Shown here: positions 1 to 4,641 of the stretch, piece by piece
Layout of the letters: each line of letters opens with the position of its first letter
Position numbering within the stretch: the first letter of the stretch is position 1
Source: Methanomassiliicoccaceae archaeon
GTDB lineage: Archaea > Thermoplasmatota > Thermoplasmata > Methanomassiliicoccales > Methanomethylophilaceae
Reading direction: 5' to 3'
Length of the DNA: 10,140 nucleotides
Assembly (NCBI GenBank): GCA_009778265.1
Contig: WRKA01000160.1
Coordinates: forward strand, 1 to 10,140
Translations under genes and position numbers: made by a program
Notes under the pieces: generated by a model
What the model was told of the DNA's origin: nothing
Database searches by the model: none
Seen by the model: the letters and a program-made list of their open reading frames with translations, nothing else

Positions 1-150
1 AAGGCAAGGATCATCGGTGCGAGAGCGCTTCAGATATCGTTCGGAGCGCCCGTTCTCGTTGAATATCCGGCGGAACTGCTGGACCCGATCGACATCGCCA
101 TGCTGGAATTTGACAAGGAATTGATCCCTATTACTGTGAGCAGAGACTGA
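1..150 (+). CDS. rpoK: DNA-directed RNA polymerase subunit K (Rpo6/RpoK), 3' end only
   Basis: The 49 C-terminal codons of a gene that begins before the window, read in frame 1 and ending in TGA at 148-150. The protein starts [20 protein letters not shown] and ends [14 protein letters not shown]. This is the signature of archaeal RpoK, the homologue of eukaryotic RPB6 and bacterial omega: an E-K-A-R-I-(I/V)-G-A-R-A-L-Q core followed by a P-I-x-I-A xx E-F xx G-x-(I/L)-P-I-T-V-x-R tail. The subunit helps assemble and stabilise the polymerase core around the largest subunit. The gene lies 9 bases before rps2. In many archaea rpoK belongs to a conserved cluster with L18e, L13, S9, RpoN, enolase and S2; here no enolase separates it from S2. 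The family call is close to certain; the N-terminus is outside the window. Confidence 0.94.
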   Translation, partial: KARIIGARALQISFGAPVLVEYPAELLDPIDIAMLEFDKELIPITVSRD

Positions 151-159
151 GGTTTTTAA

Positions 160-771
160 ATGAGTGAAGCGGAGAACATTGAGCTGTTGGTGCCCGAGGA
201 CATATATCTCACATCGGGTGTGCACATCGGAACGCAGCAGAAAAGCGCCGACATGAAAGATTTTATCTACAAAGTAAGACAGGACGGACTGTATGTCCTC
301 GACGTCAAGAAAACGGACGAGAGGATAAGGGCGGCGGCGAAGTTCCTTTCGAGGTTCGATCCGAGAAGGGTGCTTGTCGTATCCGCAAGACAATACGGCC
401 AGAGGCCCGCAAGGACATTTTCAAAAGCGATAGGCGCGCCGTCGTTCCCCGGACGTTTCGTTCCCGGTACGCTGACGAATCCGTCGATGGCCGGCTTCAT
501 GGAACCGGAAGTGATCATGGTCACCGACCCGTCCGCCGATAAACAGGCGCTGAACGAGGCGCTGAACCTCGGTATACCGATAGTCGCGATGTGCGACGCC
601 AACAACGAGACGAGGAACGTCGATCTTGTGATACCGACCAACAACAAAGGAAGAAGGGCGCTCGCCTGTATCTATTGGGTGCTGACTAGAGAAGTGCTCA
701 CGGCGAGAGGGGACCTTAAGGACCCGTCGGATTACACGATGGAGATAGAGGACTTCGAAGCGCGTCTCTGA
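160..771 (+). CDS. rps2: Small ribosomal subunit protein uS2 (archaeal S2p)
   Basis: A 203-residue protein of the usual archaeal S2 length (about 200 residues, shorter than bacterial S2). Family landmarks are the N-terminal [20 protein letters not shown] segment (residues 19-38), the [20 protein letters not shown] stretch (71-90), GTLTNPSM (103-110), [20 protein letters not shown] (115-134) and the C-terminal [20 protein letters not shown] block (159-178). S2 binds 16S rRNA at the head-body junction of the 30S subunit. The ATG at 160 is preceded by GAGGT at 149-153 with a 6-base spacer, and this Shine-Dalgarno sequence overlaps the rpoK stop codon. That supports co-transcription with rpoK and translation through an internal ribosome site. 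The C-terminus lacks any long extension. Confidence 0.98.
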   Translation: MSEAENIELLVPEDIYLTSGVHIGTQQKSADMKDFIYKVRQDGLYVLDVKKTDERIRAAAKFLSRFDPRRVLVVSARQYGQRPARTFSKAIGAPSFPGRFVPGTLTNPSMAGFMEPEVIMVTDPSADKQALNEALNLGIPIVAMCDANNETRNVDLVIPTNNKGRRALACIYWVLTREVLTARGDLKDPSDYTMEIEDFEARL

Positions 772-777
772 TACCAA

Positions 778-789
778 ACATTTTTTACT
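778..789 (+). promoter_or_regulatory. T-rich tract: probable rps2 terminator and possible TATA element for the MEMO gene
   Basis: A run of six T (781-786) in a T/A-rich stretch lies 8 bases after the rps2 stop. Archaeal RNA polymerase can terminate at such T tracts without a hairpin. The centre is also about 26 bases before the ATG at 811, the usual distance from a TATA box to the start site, so it could serve as a weak TATA for a leaderless downstream mRNA. The sequence does not decide between the two roles. Confidence 0.35.
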
Positions 790-810
790 TCTTATCATCC
801 TATTCACGTT

Positions 811-1623
811 ATGCGGTATCCGGCGGTAGCGGGGCGTTTCTATCCGAACGATAAGAAAATGCTGAACGGCGAGATCAGGGATTGTTTCACTCATCGGATA
901 GGTCCGGGCCTTCCCGGCGTATGTTCGAAGGAAAGGAAGATAGTTTCCGTGATAGCTCCGCATGCCGGTTATATGGCGTCGGGAATGAACGCCGCATACG
1001 CATACAAAAGAATAGCGGAGGACGGCCTTCCCGATGTTTACATAATTATCGGACCGGATCATCACGGTATACCGTACGACATCGCGATGTGCGGCGAACC
1101 TTATGTTACCCCGCTGGGTGTATGCAACATTCACAGAGAAGCGGCGGAACGGATGAGGAAGGCGATACCGGACGATCCGCATTCGCACAAATATGAACAT
1201 TCCGTGGAGGTCCAGGTACCGTTCATACAGTATATCGATCCGAACGCCCGCATATTGCCCATAATAATGAGCGACCAATCGCGGGAATGCGCAGAATATC
1301 TGGCGAAGGCGATAGCGGAAGCGTGTGACGGTCTTGATGCGCTGGTCGTTGCGTCGAGCGACATGTCCCACTACGTTACCAAAGAACAGGCATACTCGGA
1401 AGGGAAGGACGTTCTGGAAAGGGTCTGCGCACGCGACGTCGAAGGGATGTACGATGTTATCGAAAAGCGGGGGATAACGGCATGCGGCTACGGTCCGATG
1501 GCCGCGGCGATGTCCTTCGGCCGTTCTGTCGGAGAACTACTGAGATACTCGGACTCGGACGATTCGTTAGGGTATCACGACGGCGGAGTGGTCGGATACG
1601 CATCCGTCGCCTTTTTTCGGTGA
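811..1623 (+). CDS. MEMO1-family protein (AmmeMemoRadiSam system protein B-like)
   Basis: A 270-residue protein with all the marks of the MEMO1 family, which has the fold of non-haem-iron extradiol (LigB-type) dioxygenases. Visible motifs are the N-terminal RYPAVAGRFYP (2-12), APHAGYMASG (49-58), GPDHHG (81-86), EHSVEVQVPFIQY (129-141), ASSDMSHY (181-188) and ITACGYGP (222-229). By comparison with human MEMO1, the metal-site candidates H51, H84 and C225 are all present, so the pocket looks intact. In bacteria and archaea the family often sits near AMMECR1 and a radical SAM protein; neither is in this window. In several archaea it lies next to rps2, as here. The ATG at 811 places the conserved R-x-P-A-V-A-G-x-F-Y-P motif at the very start, as expected. 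The biochemical function in archaea is not established; a metal- or copper-dependent redox role is only an analogy. Confidence 0.95.
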   Translation: MRYPAVAGRFYPNDKKMLNGEIRDCFTHRIGPGLPGVCSKERKIVSVIAPHAGYMASGMNAAYAYKRIAEDGLPDVYIIIGPDHHGIPYDIAMCGEPYVTPLGVCNIHREAAERMRKAIPDDPHSHKYEHSVEVQVPFIQYIDPNARILPIIMSDQSRECAEYLAKAIAEACDGLDALVVASSDMSHYVTKEQAYSEGKDVLERVCARDVEGMYDVIEKRGITACGYGPMAAAMSFGRSVGELLRYSDSDDSLGYHDGGVVGYASVAFFR

Positions 1624-1628
1624 TAGGA

Positions 1629-1636
1629 TTTAATTA
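1629..1636 (+). promoter_or_regulatory. TATA-like element for the zinc-ribbon gene
   Basis: TTTAATTA, just after the MEMO stop codon. Its centre is about 25 bases before the ATG at 1657, which predicts transcription starting at or next to the start codon (leaderless mRNA). No Shine-Dalgarno sequence is visible before 1657, consistent with this. Confidence 0.45.
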
Positions 1637-1656
1637 GTGAATGTTATTTCGTTATC

Positions 1657-2169
1657 ATGGATGAGGAGATCTATTTCTGTCCGCATTGCGGAAAGAATCT
1701 GCCGGTAGGGTCGCCCTACTGTCCGGCGTGCGGCGCGCGTCTGAACGATCCGCAGGCCGATGTGAGGGAAAAAGCAATCATCGAAGAAAAAAGCAGGGAC
1801 CGCATAACGATAGCGGTGATCCTGCTGTCCGTTTCCGCGGTCATCACGATCGTAATGGGATTATATTATATCGCATCCGCGGAAAGCATGGTGGACACCA
1901 TAATGGATGCGTACGGCAGTTTGCTTACCGATTATTATACGGCGGAGTCCCTGACATCGTTCATCAAGATGCTGGGATGGATAGTGATAGGGATCGGAGC
2001 GTTATTTGCCGTCACGGCGCTGCTGGCATTCATGCGGAAGTTCTGGATATTGACGGTGATACTGTGTCTGATAGCGGCGCTCTTCGGGGTGCTCGGACTG
2101 ATCAGTCTGGTACTCGGACTGATCGCGTTCTATTTTATCTACAAATCGAAACCCTATTTCACGAATTGA
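1657..2169 (+). CDS. Zinc-ribbon integral membrane protein of unknown function
   Basis: A 170-residue protein. Residues 8-25 form a small zinc ribbon, C8-x2-C11-x10-C22-x2-C25, with a glycine after each second cysteine (CPHCGK and CPACGA), typical of the zinc_ribbon_2 / zinc-ribbon families. A short charged linker (31-49) leads to hydrophobic segments at about 51-73, 106-127, 130-148 and 149-163, suggesting four membrane spans and a cytoplasmic N-terminal ribbon. The loop between the first two spans (74-105) is polar with several Tyr and Ser residues. Proteins of this design (ribbon plus a few spans) are common in archaea and bacteria and mostly uncharacterised. No catalytic motif is visible. 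The gene ends 6 bases before a strong hairpin terminator and is probably transcribed from its own TATA. No specific function is proposed. Confidence 0.85.
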   Translation: MDEEIYFCPHCGKNLPVGSPYCPACGARLNDPQADVREKAIIEEKSRDRITIAVILLSVSAVITIVMGLYYIASAESMVDTIMDAYGSLLTDYYTAESLTSFIKMLGWIVIGIGALFAVTALLAFMRKFWILTVILCLIAALFGVLGLISLVLGLIAFYFIYKSKPYFTN

Positions 2170-2175
2170 AAATAA

Positions 2176-2193
2176 GGGCGGCGTAAGCCGCCC
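2176..2193. terminator. Bidirectional hairpin terminator between converging genes
   Basis: A perfect 7-bp stem, GGGCGGC (2176-2182) with GCCGCCC (2187-2193), closed by a GTAA loop that fits the GNRA tetraloop pattern. On the plus strand a T-containing tract follows (2198-2204). On the minus strand TTATTTTC follows. It lies in the 33-base gap between the plus-strand zinc-ribbon gene (stop 2169) and the minus-strand RPA operon (last base 2203), so it can end both transcripts. Confidence 0.7.
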
Positions 2194-2202
2194 CAAATTG
2201 TT

Positions 2203-3096
2203 TTAGATCTTCTTCAGTCTTCCGAGCACCGGTTCGTACGCAAGTCCCTTATCCAGCAGGGTGCTGATCATCTCTTCCAGTTCCGTATCCGATATCCCTT
2301 CGGCCGCCGCCCGGTTCTTGATGTCGTTCATCGGCGCCCCGCGCCCGTCGTCCAGTTCGCCGAGGATGTTCAGCATCAGGTCCTCTTTGTCAACATCGGA
2401 GATACCGCTTCTCTCTTCTATCTCGATCTCGTCGGGAAGGTCGGTGACCTCTTCCGGGAGACCCAGGTCGATATCGCTGTCGGGAAGCAGCATCCTCAGT
2501 GAATTCTGAATAAGTTTCAGATATTTCGACGATTCCGGCGTTCCGTAGAATTCCGCCGCCTCGATCGCACCTTCCGCATCGTCCTTCGTCATTCCGTGCA
2601 CCGCAAGGTCTTCCGCGCTTGCGTCCGGCATGGAAAGAGCGATCTTCATGTTGTTGAGACGTTTCCAGGTGGCCTGCGCGGTCTCAAGGACAATGCGCTG
2701 TCTTGTCAGCGCATCGATCCTGACTATCTTCTCGGGCCTTATAGAAACGAGGACGCGCGTCTCGTCCGGTCTGTACGTTCTTATCTTACCGATGACGGCG
2801 ACGAACGACGGTGTTTCCATGCCGGCCATGGCCGCGGCCGCTTCCGGTTCGTAACGTCCGACGTTAACGAAATAACTGCCGGATACATCTTCGATCCTGG
2901 CCCTCCATAACGGTTCTTCGTCCGTACCGATGTTCTGCTTGTCGAGCAGGACGCCGGCGATCAGCACTCTGTTCAGTCTCGTTCCCAGAGGGGTGATCAC
3001 ATAAACAGGCGATCTCTCCTCCTCGCCTTTCTTTTCCAGTGAAGAAGAGTTCAATTCTCCCGCGAAGATCCTCCACGCGGTCTCGCGTGACATCAT
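2203..3096 (-). CDS. RPA-associated OB-fold protein (archaeal RPA family, COG3390-like)
   Basis: A 297-residue protein in the second position of the RPA operon. Residues about 30-130 look like an OB fold: the strands VYVITPLGTRLNRVLIAGVL, WRARIEDVSGSYFVNVGRY and SFVAVIGKIRTYRPDETRVL resemble the core of the archaeal RPA-associated proteins. A conserved RIDALTRQRIVLETAQATWK helix follows (126-145), then an acidic linker (205-236). Residues about 238-297 have the helix pattern of a small winged-helix domain, as in the C-terminus of eukaryotic RPA32, where it is a protein-docking module. The product is expected to bind the large ssDNA-binding subunit and support replication and repair. Its ATG overlaps the upstream stop as ATGA (3096-3093), implying translational coupling and matched amounts; a second ATG follows directly at 3093. 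It ends in TAA. The family is confident from context and the OB region; the winged-helix assignment is inferred from pattern. Confidence 0.87.
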   Translation of the reverse strand: MMSRETAWRIFAGELNSSSLEKKGEEERSPVYVITPLGTRLNRVLIAGVLLDKQNIGTDEEPLWRARIEDVSGSYFVNVGRYEPEAAAAMAGMETPSFVAVIGKIRTYRPDETRVLVSIRPEKIVRIDALTRQRIVLETAQATWKRLNNMKIALSMPDASAEDLAVHGMTKDDAEGAIEAAEFYGTPESSKYLKLIQNSLRMLLPDSDIDLGLPEEVTDLPDEIEIEERSGISDVDKEDLMLNILGELDDGRGAPMNDIKNRAAAEGISDTELEEMISTLLDKGLAYEPVLGRLKKI

Positions 3097-4412
3097 AGGG
3101 CTCCCTCCACCTTATCCAGGAGCTCTTTCGCCTCTTTCTGAATGTCCTTCGCTGCCTTTCCGATCTCACGGACGATCATCATCGGCCCGTATTCGTCGCT
3201 CAGCACGTTACCTATGGCGAAAACATTCATCACCAATATCTTCTCCTCCATCTTTCTGTACACCGAATCATTGTCCCCGGTCGCTTTTGCCATGGCGACC
3301 GCATCGTCGAGTGTGATCCCGATCAGCTCTTCCGTGGATTCTTTGCTGACGACGGCCGATAACGGACCCGTTCCGTCGTCGATCACGATCTTCATCCTGA
3401 GGTCGTACACCGCCTCCACCTTTCCGTGCATCGCACATTCGTCACCGAGTACCGAACGGTTGCACTGCGGACACCTTCTTATCAGCCCGCTCCCCGTCTT
3501 AATGTCGACGATAGCGCCGGTCACCATGACATCGAGACCTCCGCCCGCTCTGACGATCTCGGCGACGCTTCTTTCGTTCGCGCCGCTCTGCACATCAAGT
3601 ATGAAATCGACACGGCTTATCTCGCACAGGTCCCCGAAGTTCAGCTGCGGGACCCCTCTCCACGCTCTGATATAGGCGTTCTTGGCGCAGACGGTCTCGT
3701 TGGTCTTCAGATCGAAGTCGTTCCACGCGGTGAACTGTATCTTTCCGGTGTCGTCGGCGATTATTCCGGTGAACACGGTCTTCGGTCCGGCGTTCTCTCC
3801 TTTCGGAATTACCTCCTTGGTCTCGACGGAAAGTATCTTTCCTGTGATAGTGACGTTACCGACCCCCTCGCGCAGTTCCGCTATCTTCGTATCGGACGAC
3901 GCGGACAGGAGACGCTCCGGCGCTTCCATCTGCTTTTCCGAGATCCCGGCAAGACTTCTGTCCCCGAAGTTTATTTGTAATTTTTCGTTCCACATCTTCG
4001 TGTATGCGTTCCTGAAGTCGTATGTTACGCCTTTTTCCAGCACGAATTTACTTACATCCCAGACGGTGAACGACGCCGTTCCCGTCTCATCTCCGAGTAT
4101 TCCGGAGAATATCGTTTTCGGAACGCCCTTGGCGGTTATCTGTCTCTCTTCGATGAAAACGACCCTCGCAGTAAGGTCCACATTCTTCTCATCGCCTGTC
4201 ATCTCGCTGATCTTTTTGGTGATCGATGCCGCGGATACGAACGGCGTGTCCTTGCCGTACTTCCTCATGATGCCCTTCTTTGCCGCATCAACGGAAACAT
4301 GATACACGTTAAGATATGTGTTCAGTTCCTCTATTATCTGTTCTTCGTCCGCTCCCTCTCCGATCACCCTTTTCAGTTCTTCAATATGGGGTGTTAGTTC
4401 TTCCATTTTCAT
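3093..4412 (-). CDS. rpa: Replication factor A, large ssDNA-binding subunit with three OB folds and a zinc finger
   Basis: A 439-residue archaeal RPA. The first 55 residues are helical and charged (LTPHIEELKRVIGEGADEEQ), a known N-terminal module of euryarchaeal RPAs. OB fold 1 spans about 76-155 and OB fold 2 about 184-268. They share near-repeated blocks: KTIFSGILGDETG (99-111) with KTVFTGIIADDTG (211-223), and LQINFGD (145-151) with PQLNFGD (255-261). OB fold 3 spans about 293-418 and carries an inserted zinc finger C314-x2-C317-x8-C326-x2-H329, as in other archaeal RPAs and in eukaryotic RPA70. A short helical tail (418-439) could be a partner-binding element. The protein coats single-stranded DNA in replication, recombination and repair. 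The start at 4412 is supported by GGAGGTC 8 bases upstream. It is the first gene of a two-gene operon with the RPA-associated protein. Confidence 0.95.
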   Translation of the reverse strand: MKMEELTPHIEELKRVIGEGADEEQIIEELNTYLNVYHVSVDAAKKGIMRKYGKDTPFVSAASITKKISEMTGDEKNVDLTARVVFIEERQITAKGVPKTIFSGILGDETGTASFTVWDVSKFVLEKGVTYDFRNAYTKMWNEKLQINFGDRSLAGISEKQMEAPERLLSASSDTKIAELREGVGNVTITGKILSVETKEVIPKGENAGPKTVFTGIIADDTGKIQFTAWNDFDLKTNETVCAKNAYIRAWRGVPQLNFGDLCEISRVDFILDVQSGANERSVAEIVRAGGGLDVMVTGAIVDIKTGSGLIRRCPQCNRSVLGDECAMHGKVEAVYDLRMKIVIDDGTGPLSAVVSKESTEELIGITLDDAVAMAKATGDNDSVYRKMEEKILVMNVFAIGNVLSDEYGPMMIVREIGKAAKDIQKEAKELLDKVEGAL

Positions 4413-4420
4413 TTTTCATC

Positions 4421-4427
4421 GACCTCC
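4421..4427 (-). promoter_or_regulatory. Strong Shine-Dalgarno sequence deciding the rpa start
   Basis: On the minus strand this reads GGAGGTC, matching the archaeal 16S rRNA 3' end. It is 8 bases before the ATG at 4412. Another ATG at 4419 is only 1 base from the motif and out of frame, and the in-frame Met3 codon at 4406 is 14 bases away. The site therefore selects 4412. Confidence 0.75.
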
Positions 4428-4471
4428 GCGGCAGCAGCCGCCGTTGTCTGTTTTAAGAGATGTTTCGCATG

Positions 4472-4480
4472 GTTAATAAA
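4472..4480 (-). promoter_or_regulatory. TATA-like element for the rpa operon
   Basis: On the minus strand this reads TTTATTAAC. The predicted start of transcription is near 4450, giving a leader of about 38 bases that includes the Shine-Dalgarno site at 4427-4421. The presence of both a leader and a Shine-Dalgarno sequence contrasts with the leaderless-looking genes elsewhere in the window. Confidence 0.45.
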
Positions 4481-4509
4481 GAATTCCGGGGGGTGGCCGA
4501 AAGTACATC

Positions 4510-4541
4510 GCGCGTTAAGAAGCGCGCGTGCGGCGCGCGCA
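4510..4541. repeat. CG-alternating inverted-repeat cluster in the divergent rpa/transporter promoter region
   Basis: Three blocks of alternating CG occur at 4510-4515, 4523-4529 and 4534-4541. The first and second can pair as CGCGCG with an 8-base loop. The second and third can pair as GCGCGCG with CGCGCGC and a TGCGG loop. The two hairpins use the same middle arm and so exclude each other. The cluster lies between the minus-strand TATA of rpa and the plus-strand TATA before the transporter gene. It could be an operator, a barrier between the divergent units or a terminator; the sequence does not say which. Confidence 0.6.
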
Positions 4542-4550
4542 ATGACCGTC

Positions 4551-4558
4551 TTTATAAC
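4551..4558 (+). promoter_or_regulatory. TATA-like element upstream of the RND transporter
   Basis: A TTTATAA element directly after the CG-repeat cluster. A start about 25 bases downstream (near 4580) would give a leader of about 60 bases containing an 11-codon mini-ORF (4593-4628). A second possible TATA (TAATATA, about 4584-4590) would start transcription near 4614 and leave out the mini-ORF. GGGTGA at 4623-4628 is the only ribosome-site candidate before the ATG at 4642, and its 13-base spacing is long. Confidence 0.45.
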
Positions 4559-4641
4559 AGATTTCTGATTTTCAAGATTAGACTAATATACTATGGCGGA
4601 ACTGACCTATCATTCCACGGAAGGGTGAAAGAATAGGGCAA

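Noticed and set aside
421..1371. Long minus-strand ORF of 316 residues across rps2 and the MEMO gene
   Set aside because: It is antisense to two well-recognised genes, crosses their boundary and has an Arg/Tyr/His-rich composition with no family resemblance. It is a shadow of the codon bias of the real genes.
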